A stretch of DNA of 64,000 bases from Bacteroidales bacterium (GTDB taxonomy: Bacteria; Bacteroidota; Bacteroidia; Bacteroidales; Muribaculaceae): the NCBI GenBank assembly GCA_022009815.1, contig CP091725.1, positions 558,001-622,000 on the forward strand. The letters are read 5' to 3'. The position numbers were made by a program, and so were the translations under genes. The notes beneath the pieces are model-generated. The model had not been told where the DNA came from and made no database searches. It saw only the letters and a program-made list of their open reading frames with translations. Each line of letters starts with the position of its first letter. Positions within the stretch are counted from its first letter, which is position 1. Positions 1 to 12,210 of this stretch are shown here, in pieces.

Positions 1-431
1 GTTGGATTACGATATAGCGCTCGTAGTAGATTACAGAATCAAGCTTCTTCGACGGCAAGCCGAGAAGATAACCGATTTTGTTAGGCAATGAGCGGAAATA
101 CCAGATATGGGCTACCGGCACGACCAAAGAGATATGGCCTGTACGTTCGCGGCGCACTTTCTTCTCTGTAACTTCCACACCGCAACGGTCGCAGACGATG
201 CCTTTGTAACGGATGCGTTTGTACTTTCCGCAGTGGCACTCATAGTCCTTTACCGGACCAAATGCGCTCGCAGAACAGACCGTCGCGTTCAGGTTTGTAA
301 GTTCGATAGTTGATCGTCTCAGGCTTGAGCACCTCGCCGTATGACCGCTCAAGGATTTCTTCCGGCGAAGCAAGCCCGATCGTAATCTTCGAAAAGTTAC
401 TTTTTATTCTATTATCTTTATTGAATGCCAT
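1..431 (-). CDS. rpoC: RNA polymerase subunit beta' (RpoC), N-terminal part, cut by window edge
   Basis: This is the start of the largest core RNA polymerase subunit. The first 55 residues show the conserved N-terminus (KSNFSKITIGLASPEEIL, then a KPETINYRTYKPERDG segment that leads into the zinc-ribbon region). The frame breaks near 260, where FCERI should continue as FGPVKDYECHCGKY. The downstream codons for KDYECHCGKYKRIRYKG and CDRCGVEV follow in another frame. Restoring two T residues in a short T run (AAA at 260-262 on the plus strand) repairs it, so I treat this as a sequence error. The gene starts 14 bases after rpoB and lies in the same operon. The rest of the protein lies beyond position 1. 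Confidence 0.95.
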
Positions 432-445
432 ATTCTTTTGTCGTT

Positions 446-4254
<3,809 letters not shown>

Positions 4255-4298
4255 AAAAATAATATTAATTGAACCCGAAATTGAAAATAACACAAAAA

Positions 4299-4332
4299 GG
4301 TTAAGAATCGACTTTATAGGGGATTCTTAACC
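4299..4332 (-). terminator. Hairpin between rplL and rpoB, probable attenuator
   Basis: An 11-bp perfect inverted repeat (GGTTAAGAATC ... GATTCTTAACC) with a 12-base loop lies between the rplL stop (4357) and the rpoB start (4254). There is no strong T run on either side. By position it resembles the partial terminator that tunes rpoBC relative to ribosomal protein genes in other bacteria; that role is inferred. Confidence 0.6.
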
Positions 4333-4356
4333 TAATTACCTGAATTTCAGGCAATA

Positions 4357-4731
4357 TTATTTAAGTTCAACTTCAGCTCCAGCCTCTTCGAGTTGTTTCT
4401 TAAGAGCCTCAGCCTCAGCTTTAGCAACACCTTCCTTGATTGTGCTAGGTGCACCGTCTACCAAGTCCTTAGCTTCTTTCAAACCAAGACCACAAGCTTC
4501 CTTAACGGCCTTTACAACCTGAAGCTTAGAAGCGCCTGCGCTCTTCAATACTACATCGAATGCTGATTTCTCTTCCTCAGCAGCAGCGCCGGCAGCAGGG
4601 CCAGCAGCAACAGCTACAGCTGCAGCAGCAGGTTCAATACCATATTCGTCTTTCAAAATCTGAGCAAGTTCGTTTACTTCTTTTACTGAGAGGTTAACTA
4701 ATTGTTCTGCAAATGCTTTCAAATCTGCCAT
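4357..4731 (-). CDS. rplL: Ribosomal protein bL12 (L7/L12)
   Basis: This 124-residue protein of the ribosomal stalk recruits translation GTPases. The N-terminal dimerisation segment (LKAFAEQLVNLSVKEVNELA) is followed by an alanine-rich hinge at about residues 35-50 and the conserved C-terminal domain (KLQVVKAVKEACGLGLKEAK, DLVDGAPSTIKEGV). Length and sequence are standard for the family. It lies 35 bases downstream of rplJ, as usual for the rplJL pair, and upstream of the hairpin before rpoB. The frame is intact. Confidence 0.98.
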   Translation of the reverse strand: MADLKAFAEQLVNLSVKEVNELAQILKDEYGIEPAAAAVAVAAGPAAGAAAEEEKSAFDVVLKSAGASKLQVVKAVKEACGLGLKEAKDLVDGAPSTIKEGVAKAEAEALKKQLEEAGAEVELK

Positions 4732-4766
4732 AATTGTATAATTTTTTATTGTTATTTTTTTGTTTA

Positions 4767-5284
4767 TTATTTGTTAGAGAGTGTTTCAAGAATACCATGC
4801 AACTTGTTGCCTGACGACTGCAGTGCGGAAACAACGTTTTTGGCCGGTGACTGGAGCAATGCAACAACCTCTGCGATGAGCTCGTTCTTGCTCTTGATCT
4901 TCGACAATGTGTCGAGTTGGTCAGCACCCATATAAACTGTTTCTTCCACATAAGCGGCCTTCAAAACCGGCAACTCTGATCCTTTCTTGTGGAACTCCTT
5001 GATTGCTTTGGCAGGAGCGTTTCCTACATTTGAGAACAGCATTGCAGTTGTTCCAGTCAACGCTGGATACAATTCTGAATAATCGCCTTCCAATTGCTCT
5101 AAAGCCTTGTGAAGCAACGTATTCTTAACAACCATCATCTTCACTTCCGCATTGAAGCAAGCGCGACGGAACGCACTTGTCTGCTCAGCGTCCATGCTGG
5201 TAGTGTCGGTGAGATAAAGCAGCTGTACTCCTTGAGAGTCTCGCCGATTTTCTCTATTATTATCGCTTTATCTTCCTTTCTCAT
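4767..5284 (-). CDS. rplJ: Ribosomal protein uL10, one frameshift
   Basis: uL10 anchors bL12 dimers to the large ribosomal subunit. The true start is MRKEDKAIIIEKIGETLKEY at 5284; the frame breaks near 5217 and resumes as DTTSMDAEQTSAFRRACF. Adding one T to a TTT run turns the junction into a continuous YSCFYLTDTTSMDAE. The restored protein is about 172 residues, normal for Bacteroidota. Without the repair the gene would appear to start at an internal ATG (5195) and lose its RNA-binding N-terminus. It lies between rplA (23-base gap) and rplL. Confidence 0.95.
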
Positions 5285-5307
5285 GATTCTCTTAATTTAA
5301 AAATTCG

Positions 5308-6005
5308 TTACACATCAAGTGATTTTGTATCGATCTTCAGACCTGAGCTCATTGTACTCGAAAGATATATGCTCTTCATATAAGTACCTTTGGCGGTGGC
5401 CGGCTTCAACTTAATCAGCGTGTTGATAAACTCGCGTGCGTTTTCTGCCATTTGGTCTGCCGTGAAGGAAACCTTACCGATAGAAGCGTGTACGATACCG
5501 TTCTTATCTACTTTAAAGTCAATCTTACCTTGTTTTACCTCTTTCACTGCCTTTGCTACGTCTGGTGTAACTGTGCCGCTCTTTGGGTTAGGCATCAAGC
5601 CACGAGGACCGAGGATGCGACCGAGAGCACCGATTTACCCATAATAGCAGGTTGAGTGATGATTACGTCTACGTCTGTCCAGCCGCCCTTGATTTTCTCA
5701 ATATACTCGTCCAAACCTACGTAGTCTGCTCCAGCTTCTTTTGCGGCAGCTTGATCTGCCTCTGTGGCGCACAAAACCAATACGCGTACCTGCTTGCCTG
5801 TTCCGTGAGGAAGAGAAACAACGCCGCGCACCATTTGGTTAGCCTTGCGAGGATCTACACCAAGACGTACATCGATATCAAATGAAGCATCGAATTTCGT
5901 AAAGGTGATTTCCTTTATTTTTTCTGCTGCTTCCTTCAGTGTGTAAATCTTTCCAGCTTCAATCTTCTCTAAAGCCAACTTTTGATTTTTTGTCAGTTTA
6001 CCCAT
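5308..6005 (-). CDS. rplA: Ribosomal protein uL1, one frameshift
   Basis: uL1 binds 23S rRNA at the mobile L1 stalk, and in many bacteria also represses its own mRNA. The N-terminal half (MGKLTKNQKLALEKIEAGK to VDVIITQPAIMGK) and C-terminal half (MPNPKSGTVTPDVAKAV to the end) lie in different frames. The break is near 5635, exactly where the conserved GALGRILGPRGLMPNPK loop should be read; adding one base restores it. The restored length is about 232 residues, standard. It is 14 bases downstream of rplK. Confidence 0.95.
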
Positions 6006-6019
6006 GTCAATTGAAGTTT

Positions 6020-6463
6020 TTAATTGTTTTCAGGGAAAGATCCCTTAACTGTGATACCCATACTTCTCGCTGTACCAGCGACCATCTTCATAGCTGAATC
6101 TAAAGTAAAACAGTTCAAATCCGGCATTTTGTCTGTAGCAATTGCCTTTACCTGCTCCCATGTAATCTCTGCCACCTTCTGACGGTTAGGCTCTTTCGAT
6201 CCCTTTTTCTGCTTTGAAACCTCAAGCAACTGTACTGCTACAGGAGGGGTCTTGACAACGAAGTCAAAGCTCTTGTCGCTATAGTAAGTGATTACTACAG
6301 GAAGCACTTTGCCTGCCTTGTCCTGGGTGCGGGCATTGAATTGCTTACAAAATTCCATGATGTTGATACCCTTAGAACCCAAAGCAGGTCCTACTGGGGG
6401 TGATGGGTTTGCCGCACCACCTTTAATCTGCAATTTGATCTGTCCAGCAATTTCTTTAGCCAT
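6020..6463 (-). CDS. rplK: Ribosomal protein uL11
   Basis: uL11 forms the base of the L7/L12 stalk and binds the GTPase-associated region of 23S rRNA. The 147-residue sequence carries the family signatures GGAANPSPPVGPALG near the N-terminus and GTARSMGITVKG at the C-terminus. It sits 62 bases after nusG and 14 bases before rplA, in the usual nusG-rplKAJL order. The frame is intact. Confidence 0.98.
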   Translation of the reverse strand: MAKEIAGQIKLQIKGGAANPSPPVGPALGSKGINIMEFCKQFNARTQDKAGKVLPVVITYYSDKSFDFVVKTPPVAVQLLEVSKQKKGSKEPNRQKVAEITWEQVKAIATDKMPDLNCFTLDSAMKMVAGTARSMGITVKGSFPENN

Positions 6464-6525
6464 TTCTGTTTGTTTTTTTGATAAGTTAAATTATCACAGT
6501 CATAGTCGTGTTCGTAACAACAAAA

Positions 6526-7083
6526 CTATTCCCGCTCTACTTGCGAATTTTCCAACTCTACCGGTGTCTTGCGTCCGAAGATGCTTACCATAACCTTGAG
6601 CTTCTTCTTCTCGTTGTTGACCTCGTCGACCGTTCCAATCATGCCCGTGAAAGCGCCATAGTTTACCTTGACAGTCTCACCGACCTTGTAATCAATCAAG
6701 TCGGCCTCATTAGTTTCCTGAAGCTCGTCCGCAATGCCGAGCATACGGTTAACCTCCCCTGGTCGCAACGGCTCCGGACGCTTTGCCTCCGAACCCTTTC
6801 CGCAGCCGAGAAAGTCAATCACATTGGTCGTATTGCGAAGGATATGAGTTACCTCACCGATCAACTCAGCTTCCACAAATACATAGCCTGAATAGAGTGT
6901 GCGCTCTTTGACGACCTTCTTTCCAGACTTTGTGGTAGAATAAATCTTTTCAGTAGGAATCAATACTTGTGACACATAGTCGCCCAGCGAAGTATTCTTG
7001 ATTTGGGCATCGAGCAATTCTTTTACCTTTGCCTCCTTGCCTGATATGGCACGGAGCACATACCATTCTTTCTTACCTGCCAT
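6526..7083 (-). CDS. nusG: Transcription antitermination factor NusG
   Basis: NusG travels with RNA polymerase and links it to Rho and to the ribosome. The 185-residue protein has an N-terminal NGN domain (KEWYVLRAISGKEAKVKELL, SGYVFVEAELIGEV) and a C-terminal KOW domain (VNYGAFTGMIGTVDEVNNEK). A short insertion rich in charged residues lies between the two, as is common in Bacteroidota. It starts 3 bases after the secE stop, consistent with co-transcription. Confidence 0.97.
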   Translation of the reverse strand: MAGKKEWYVLRAISGKEAKVKELLDAQIKNTSLGDYVSQVLIPTEKIYSTTKSGKKVVKERTLYSGYVFVEAELIGEVTHILRNTTNVIDFLGCGKGSEAKRPEPLRPGEVNRMLGIADELQETNEADLIDYKVGETVKVNYGAFTGMIGTVDEVNNEKKKLKVMVSIFGRKTPVELENSQVERE

Positions 7084-7086
7084 GAC

Positions 7087-7290
7087 TTACTTGTGTAATC
7101 CGTAAATCGTTTCCATTATGAAATTGATCACCTCGTCAACACCCCAAATAATCAATGAAAGAATGATGGAAGCTACCAATACAATCATTGCGCTGTTGAC
7201 AAGCTGTGTCCTCGTTGGCCAAGAAACCTTATAGACAAGCTCGCTATAAGACTCCTGGATATCCGCAAACAGTTTATTAAATACTTTCAT
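7087..7290 (-). CDS. secE: Preprotein translocase subunit SecE
   Basis: SecE is the small membrane subunit of the SecYEG translocon. The protein is about 67 residues: an amphipathic N-terminal segment with the SecE signature (YSELVYKVSWPTRTQLVNS) and a single transmembrane helix (AMIVLVASIILSLIIWGVDE). I chose MKVFNKLF at 7290; a longer in-frame reading would run through tRNA-Trp and is not real. It lies directly downstream of tRNA-Trp and 3 bases before nusG. Confidence 0.96.
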   Translation of the reverse strand: MKVFNKLFADIQESYSELVYKVSWPTRTQLVNSAMIVLVASIILSLIIWGVDEVINFIMETIYGLHK

Positions 7291-7305
7291 TTCCTTAATT
7301 CTTAG

Positions 7306-7377
7306 CACAGGACGAGAGGCTCGAACTCCCGACACCCGGTTTGGAGACCGGTGCTCTACCAACTGAGCTAGTCCTGT
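7306..7377 (-). tRNA. tRNA-Trp (anticodon CCA)
   Basis: The cloverleaf is complete: acceptor ACAGGAC pairs perfectly with GTCCTGT, the D stem is GCTC/GAGC, the anticodon loop is CTCCAAA, and the T arm is GGGAG-TTCGAGC-CTCTC. The 3' CCA is not encoded. It sits between tuf and secE. Confidence 0.96.
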
Positions 7378-7382
7378 ATATT

Positions 7383-7404
7383 AGCCGGCCGTTGCCGACC
7401 GGCT
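7383..7404 (-). other. Hairpin between tuf and tRNA-Trp
   Basis: AGCCGG and CCGGCT form a 6-bp stem with a 10-base GC-rich loop, 29 bases after the tuf stop and 5 bases before tRNA-Trp. There is no T run, so a processing signal for the tuf-tRNA-secE transcript is as likely as a terminator. Confidence 0.5.
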
Positions 7405-7433
7405 GTTGTTTTTATTCTTCTATCGCTTGAGTA

Positions 7434-8617
7434 TTATTCAAGGATTTCAGTGATCTGACCAGAACCTACTGTACGGCCACCTTCGCGGATTGCGAAACGA
7501 AGACCCTTGTCGCATGCTACCGGAGTGATCAACTTAACTTGGATAGTTACGTGGTCACCAGGCATTACCATTTCTACACCTTCTGGAAGAGTGATCTCAC
7601 CAGTTACGTCGAGCGTACGGATGTAGAATTGTGGGCGATAGTGGTTGTGGAATGGAGTGTGACGTCCACCTTCCTCTTTCTTCAAGATATAAACCTGAGC
7701 CTTGAATTCATCGTGAGGTTTAACCTGTCCTGGGTGGCAGATAACCATACCACGCTTGATTTCGTTCTTGTCGATACCACGGAGAAGCAAACCTACGTTA
7801 TCACCAGCTTCACCTTCGTCCAAAATCTTGCGGAACATCTCAACGCCAGTTACAACTGACTTCTTGTCTGCACCAAGACCAAGGATTTGAACTTCGTCGC
7901 CAACCTTAACGCGACCAGCCTCGATACGACCAGTTGCTACAGTACCACGACCAGTGATTGAGAACACGTCCTCAACAGGCATCAAGAATGGTTTATCAAC
8001 GTCACGTGGAGGAAGTGGAATCCAGTTGTCTACTGCATCCATAAGCTCCATAACCTTGTCTTCCCACTTAGCCTCACCGTTCAATGCACCAAGTGCAGAA
8101 CCGCGGATGATAGGAGTGTTGTCACCATCATAATCGTATGACGAAAGAAGATCACGCATTTCCATCTCAACGAGCTCGAGCATTTCTTCGTCGTCTACCA
8201 TGTCGCACTTGTTCAAGAATACAACCAGACGAGGAACGTTTACTTGGCGAGCCAAAAGGATGTGCTCACGAGTCTGAGGCATAGGACCATCAGTTGCAGC
8301 AACCACGATGATTGCACCGTCCATCTGAGCGGCACCAGTTACCATGTTCTTCACATAGTCGGCGTGTCCCGGGCAGTCTACGTGTGCGTAGTGGCGGTTA
8401 GCTGTTTCATACTCTACGTGAGATGTGTTGATTGTGATACCACGCTCTTTCTCTTCAGGTGCGTTATCGATAGAGTCAAATGAACGCAACTCAGAAAGAC
8501 CTTTCTTTGCCAACACTGTAGTGATAGCGGCAGTCAAGGTAGTTTACCGTGGTCAACGTGACCAATAGTACCGATGTTAACATGCGGTTTGGTTCTTTCG
8601 AATTTCTCTTTTGCCAT
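7434..8617 (-). CDS. tuf: Elongation factor Tu, one frameshift
   Basis: EF-Tu delivers aminoacyl-tRNA to the ribosome. The start is MAKEKFERTKPHVNIGTIG at 8617. The frame breaks inside the P-loop (GHVDHGKTTLT) near 8544, where one A is missing from an AAAA run, and resumes as TAAITTVLAKKGL. The remaining motifs are intact: DCPGHADYVKNM (G3), NKCDMVDDEE (G4), GSALGALNGE (G5), then domains 2 and 3 ending VGSGQITEILE. The restored length is about 394 residues. It lies downstream of a four-tRNA cluster and upstream of tRNA-Trp and secE, a common Bacteroidota order. Confidence 0.97.
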
Positions 8618-8675
8618 AACTTTATGCTTTTTTATTTATGTTTGACTATTTCAAGTACATTTTTCCTATTTATTG

Positions 8676-8747
<72 letters not shown>

Positions 8748-8753
8748 AACTTG

Positions 8754-8826
8754 AGCGGAAGACGAGGCTCAAACTCGCGACCCTCAGCTTGGAAGGCTGA
8801 TGCTCTATCAACTGAGCTACTTCCGC
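8754..8826 (-). tRNA. tRNA-Gly (anticodon TCC)
   Basis: The acceptor GCGGAAG pairs with CTTCCGC, the anticodon loop CTTCCAA sits on a TCAGC/GCTGA stem, and D and T arms are normal. CCA is not encoded. It is the third of four clustered tRNAs upstream of tuf. Confidence 0.96.
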
Positions 8827-8833
8827 AATTGTG

Positions 8834-8916
8834 TGGGCGAAGATGGATTCGAACCACCGAAGGTATAAACCAGCAGATTTACAGTCTGCCCCATTTGGCC
8901 ACTCTGGTATTCGCCC
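8834..8916 (-). tRNA. tRNA-Tyr (anticodon GTA)
   Basis: This is a class II tRNA with a long variable arm. The acceptor GGGCGAA pairs with TTCGCCC, and the anticodon segment CTGTAAATC reads GTA. It is second in the tRNA cluster. Confidence 0.96.
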
Positions 8917-8921
8917 TTTCG

Positions 8922-8995
8922 AGCCTCTTGTCGGATTCGAACCAACGACCCCGAGATTACAAATCACGTGCTCTGGCCAACTGAGCTAAAGAGGC
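8922..8995 (-). tRNA. tRNA-Thr (anticodon TGT)
   Basis: The acceptor GCCTCTT pairs with AAGAGGC, the anticodon loop is TTTGTAA, and the T arm contains GGTTCGAATCC. It is first in the cluster, 34 bases downstream of a TAACTTTG promoter box. Confidence 0.95.
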
Positions 8996-9029
8996 TTGTT
9001 GCACACCGACATAAGCCGGAAAGCGAGTG

Positions 9030-9037
9030 CAAAGTTA
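9030..9037 (-). promoter_or_regulatory. -7 box TAACTTTG for tRNA-tuf-secE operon
   Basis: On the minus strand this reads TAACTTTGC, matching the Bacteroidota consensus TAnnTTTG. It lies about 35 bases upstream of tRNA-Thr (TGT), with a TTG about 18 bases further upstream. Confidence 0.7.
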
Positions 9038-9149
9038 CGCAAATAATTTTATCTCCAAAACTTTTCTCTATTATTTTTCAAAAAAAATCTCTTTTTCGCG
9101 TTTTTTATTCCGCAACATGCCCTGCACAATCACCTGCCACCAACCGACA

Positions 9150-9180
9150 GCCGGGCGGCGTCACAAAGACACCGCCCGGC
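9150..9180 (-). terminator. Strong GC hairpin downstream of hpf
   Basis: A perfect 9-bp stem GCCGGGCGG/CCGCCCGGC with a 13-base loop lies 27 bases after the hpf stop codon. It separates the rpsU-xerC-hpf unit from the tRNA-tuf promoter. There is no long T run, so terminator function is inferred from position and stem strength. Confidence 0.6.
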
Positions 9181-9206
9181 TTCTCTCGTTTTCACACCTT
9201 AATATA

Positions 9207-9500
9207 TTATTTCTTCTCTTTAAGTTTCACCAATTGACGGTCGAGCGCGTCGATTGCCAAATCAACCGCTTCCTCAAACGTGTCGGCCACCTTCGAGGCA
9301 AACAAATCCTCGCTGTTTGGCACGGTCAGCTTTATGGAAGCCTCTTTATTCATTGCGGTTTCCGGTTTCACCACTTTCAAGGTCACGTCAAAACCAGTGA
9401 CCGACTCATTACGGCGAGCAAGTTTCTGCGCCTTCTTGTTGATGAACTCTTCCAATTTTGCAGTTGCATCGAAATGGATGGCTTTAATTCTGATTTCCAT
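9207..9500 (-). CDS. hpf: Ribosome hibernation promoting factor, short HPF/YfiA type
   Basis: The 97-residue protein matches the short HPF/RaiA family, which binds the decoding centre of idle 30S subunits and stabilises inactive ribosomes. Visible features are the N-terminal MEIRIKAIHFDATAKLEEFI, a basic stretch NKKAQKLARRNE, and a C-terminal helix DTFEEAVDLAIDALDRQLVK ending in lysines. It lies 1 base after xerC and in the same unit as rpsU, so a ribosome-building and a ribosome-silencing protein share a transcript with a recombinase. Length is standard for the short form. Confidence 0.93.
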   Translation of the reverse strand: MEIRIKAIHFDATAKLEEFINKKAQKLARRNESVTGFDVTLKVVKPETAMNKEASIKLTVPNSEDLFASKVADTFEEAVDLAIDALDRQLVKLKEKK

Positions 9501-9501
9501 T

Positions 9502-10401
9502 TTACCCTCCTTTTTTTAAGGCTCTTGGATGAGCATGTTTATAATTACGTTTCAGTTCGCTGTATGTGATATGAGTGTAGACCTGCGTTGCCGCAAGCGA
9601 CTCATGTCCCAACAATTCTTTCACACTGTTGATGCCGGCTCCGTGGTTGAGCATCACCGACGCATACGAATGGCGGAGCGTGTGGGGCGAACGCCGCCCG
9701 CTGGTAACCGCCGACAGCGTCCGGCTAACCACGTTGTAGACCAGCTTGTCGTAGACCGGCGCGCCTTTTGCCGTCAGGAAGAAGGCGTCGTTGCCGGGTG
9801 CCGACAGCTTAGCCCTCAGAGGCCGGTACAGTTCTATCAATGAGCGCAGTTCCCCGCAAAAAGGCACTATTCTATCTTTATTACGCTTTCCATGCACTTT
9901 TAGTTCACACCGTCGGGTGTCGATGTCTGCGTCGGTCAAACCCACAAGCTCGGCGCGGCGCATTCCCGTCTCATATAGCATCGCCACTATCAGGCGGTTG
10001 CGCACCTGCTCAAAATCCGTATGGCTGAAGCCGCTGTCAAGAATCTCGTCCATTTTTTTCTCGCCGACAAACTCGGGCAAACGCTTTGGCAGCTTAGCCA
10101 TCGGAATGTCGTCAACCGGATTCTGCGCCACCTCGCCGCGCTTAAGCAGGAATTTGTAGAACGCGCGCAGCGCCTGCATCTTTCTGCGCACTGTCCTGAC
10201 CGCCAGCCCGCGACGCTGCGACAAGTCGTAGACCCACGCCCTCACATCGGCGGTGCCGACGCCCGCAGCGGCAAACTCGCTGTCGCCGTCGGCGGCAAAC
10301 GCGGCAAACTGCTCAAGATCCTTCTTATAAGACAAAACGGTATGAACCGAATAATTCAGTTCATACCGCATATAATATAAGAAAGATTCTATCTGCTTCA
10401 T
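9502..10401 (-). CDS. xerC: Tyrosine recombinase, XerC/XerD type
   Basis: This 299-residue protein has an N-terminal SAM-like core-binding domain (about 1-90) and a C-terminal catalytic domain. The catalytic residues are visible: Arg in TGMRRAELVGL, Lys in VHGKRNKDRIVPF, HxxR in HTLRHSYASVML, His in LLGHESLAATQ and the nucleophile Tyr in TQVYTH. Chromosome dimer resolution at dif is the expected job. The fixed position between rpsU and hpf indicates a housekeeping Xer rather than a mobile-element integrase. No dif-like site was recognised nearby. Confidence 0.92.
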   Translation of the reverse strand: MKQIESFLYYMRYELNYSVHTVLSYKKDLEQFAAFAADGDSEFAAAGVGTADVRAWVYDLSQRRGLAVRTVRRKMQALRAFYKFLLKRGEVAQNPVDDIPMAKLPKRLPEFVGEKKMDEILDSGFSHTDFEQVRNRLIVAMLYETGMRRAELVGLTDADIDTRRCELKVHGKRNKDRIVPFCGELRSLIELYRPLRAKLSAPGNDAFFLTAKGAPVYDKLVYNVVSRTLSAVTSGRRSPHTLRHSYASVMLNHGAGINSVKELLGHESLAATQVYTHITYSELKRNYKHAHPRALKKGG

Positions 10402-10475
10402 CGTAGCGCGTTTTTCTTCATTCCGCCACGAATTTAAGCAAAAGCTTTCAATTTTGCAAGTTTTCCGACGGAATT

Positions 10476-10667
10476 TTATTCCTCCTCAGAGCGAAGTTTC
10501 TGAACGTAAACCGCTTTCATCATTTTCTTACGGTTTGCTACAGATGGTTTCTCAAAAGCCTGGCGTGCGCGCAATTCTTTCACGATACCAGTTTTCTCAA
10601 ATTTTCTTTTGAATTTCTTCAATGCTCTTTCGATGTTCTCGCCTTCTTTTACTTGTACAATAATCAT
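10476..10667 (-). CDS. rpsU: Ribosomal protein bS21
   Basis: The 63-residue basic protein (MIIVQVKEGENIERALKKFK start; ARQAFEKPSVANRKKMMKA core) is bS21, which sits near the 3' end of 16S rRNA and the anti-Shine-Dalgarno. Its ATG is preceded by AT-rich sequence without a Shine-Dalgarno. The mRNA leader is long (about 190 bases) and contains an isolated AGGAGG far upstream. It heads the rpsU-xerC-hpf unit. Confidence 0.96.
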   Translation of the reverse strand: MIIVQVKEGENIERALKKFKRKFEKTGIVKELRARQAFEKPSVANRKKMMKAVYVQKLRSEEE

Positions 10668-10861
10668 TTCTTTATGTATTTAATTTTTTATTATTCTGTT
10701 GTTTTTGGCGCAATAAAAATATGCCCGGAATGCCGCGCCAGCCCTTCCAAGCCAAGGCAAAACCCGCGATTGCGCGTCCGCCCGTATTGATAATATGAGT
10801 TACTTGTCTGTTTCTGAATCGGTTATATTTCCACAACCTCCTCTCTATTTTTTTGCGGTGA
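10668..10861 (-). promoter_or_regulatory. Long rpsU leader with internal AGGAGG and possible leader reading frame
   Basis: Between the promoter box and rpsU lie about 190 untranslated bases. Near the 5' end there is a strong AGAGGAGG followed within a few bases by TTG and GTG codons. The TTG frame stays open to about 10672 and stops just before the rpsU ATG. A stem TGGCGC/GCGCCA can form over the 3' half of the leader. No known leader motif was recognised; regulation is inferred from the layout only. The plus-strand sequence from 10870 to 11065, upstream of the M20 gene, shows nothing else clear. Confidence 0.4.
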
Positions 10862-10869
10862 CAAAGATA
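10862..10869 (-). promoter_or_regulatory. -7 box TATCTTTG for rpsU-xerC-hpf
   Basis: The minus strand reads CACTATCTTTGTCAC, matching TAnnTTTG. It lies about 195 bases upstream of the rpsU start and is the only good box in the gap. Confidence 0.65.
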
Positions 10870-11065
10870 GTGCAAATTGAGAGAATAAAAAAACAACTCG
10901 TTGATTTTTTTGTTCCGAAATGCAGCCTATCTTATTAAAAAATAATGCAAATACGGAGAAAAACGGCAAGCTTGTCCACATACTTTGCCGAGAATAATTG
11001 CTGACGGCAGGCGGTTGTTTGAAGATTTTTGTGTAAGTTTACCGCATAATTTCTACAACTACTTT

Positions 11066-12124
11066 ATGGACGAGATTTTTTACGATGTGGTAGACCTGCT
11101 GAAGGCTCTGATTTCAACACCTTCGGTGAGCCGGGAGGAACAAGCGGCGGCAGACATAATTGAAAATTTTATGAAAGCAAGGGGATGCACGACGCAGCGC
11201 TGCGGCAACAACGTGTGGACAATAGCGCCTGGCTACAGCCATGAACGGCCCACCCTGCTCCTTAACTCGCATATCGACACCGTGCGGCCTGTCGACGGAT
11301 GGACGCGCAACCCTTTCTCGCCCGACGACGACGGCGAACGCATCTATGGTCTCGGCAGCAACGACGCCAGAGCGTCGGTGGTGAGCCTCACGGCGGCCTT
11401 TCTGTTGCTGTCGCAGCGGCAGCAGCGCTACAATCTCGCATTCCTCGCCTCGTGCGAGGAGGAAGTTAGCGGAAAAGGAGGCATCGAGGCGGTTCTGCCG
11501 TTGTTGCCCAAAATCGACGTGGCTTTGGTGGGCGAACCCACGGGAATGCACCCCGCTGTGGCCGAGAAAGGACTGATGGTGCTCGACGGCGAGATTGCCG
11601 GTAAGTCGGGACACGCCGCACGCGACGAGGGAGAAAATGCCATCTACAAGGCTCTGCCGATGATCGAACGGCTGCGCTCGCTGTCGTTCCCATTGACATC
11701 TGCCCATCTTGGACCCGTAAAAATCAGCGTCACTCAAATCTCCGCTGGAACGCAACACAACGTGGTGCCCGACATGTGCCGTATAGTGGTCGACGTGCGC
11801 ACCACCGATGCCTACACCAACGAACAGACTCTCGAAATGATACGGCAGGCTGTGCCCTTCTGCAAGCTCACCCCGCGCAGCGTCCGCCTCCGCCCGTCGG
11901 GCATCAGCGAGCAGCACCCCATCGTGCGCCGCCTCGTCATAGCCGGGCGCAAGCCTTTCGGGTCACCCACCCTAAGCGACCAGGCTCTAATGCCGTTCCC
12001 GTCGCTGAAAATAGGTCCCGGCGACTCTGCCCGCTCGCACACGGCCGACGAATACATCACCTACGACGAAATCCGCGAGGCTATCCAAATCTACTTCACC
12101 ACTCTCGACGGGCTGGCTCTCTGA
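11066..12124 (+). CDS. argE: M20 amidohydrolase, acetylornithine deacetylase (ArgE)-like
   Basis: This 352-residue zinc amidohydrolase belongs to the M20 family. Metal ligands are visible in NSHIDTVRPVDGW, GSNDARASVV, ASCEEEVSGKGG (the Glu-Glu of the active site), GEPTGMHPA and the C-terminal GPGDSARSHTADEYI. A dimerisation domain fills the middle. In Bacteroidota this subtype usually acts in arginine biosynthesis on N-acetyl (or N-succinyl) ornithine. ArgE and DapE are hard to separate by eye; ArgE is preferred from overall resemblance. No other arginine gene is adjacent. Start taken at MDEIFYDVVDLLK; the longer in-frame reading lacks homology-like sequence. Confidence 0.85.
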   Translation: MDEIFYDVVDLLKALISTPSVSREEQAAADIIENFMKARGCTTQRCGNNVWTIAPGYSHERPTLLLNSHIDTVRPVDGWTRNPFSPDDDGERIYGLGSNDARASVVSLTAAFLLLSQRQQRYNLAFLASCEEEVSGKGGIEAVLPLLPKIDVALVGEPTGMHPAVAEKGLMVLDGEIAGKSGHAARDEGENAIYKALPMIERLRSLSFPLTSAHLGPVKISVTQISAGTQHNVVPDMCRIVVDVRTTDAYTNEQTLEMIRQAVPFCKLTPRSVRLRPSGISEQHPIVRRLVIAGRKPFGSPTLSDQALMPFPSLKIGPGDSARSHTADEYITYDEIREAIQIYFTTLDGLAL

Positions 12125-12210
12125 CCTGCATGCCCGCCGCACTGACGGCTTTATCATTCTAAAATATGCAAAATAGGGCGCAACATTGCGAATGTTTCGT
12201 CCTATTTATT

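Noticed and set aside
7087..7362. Longer SecE with an N-terminal extension
   Set aside because: The extension is a translation of tRNA-Trp; SecE begins at 7290.
9502..10401. Integrase of a mobile element ending at the tRNA cluster
   Set aside because: The recombinase lies between rpsU and hpf with standard spacing, no att duplication or element genes are visible, and this order is a housekeeping arrangement.
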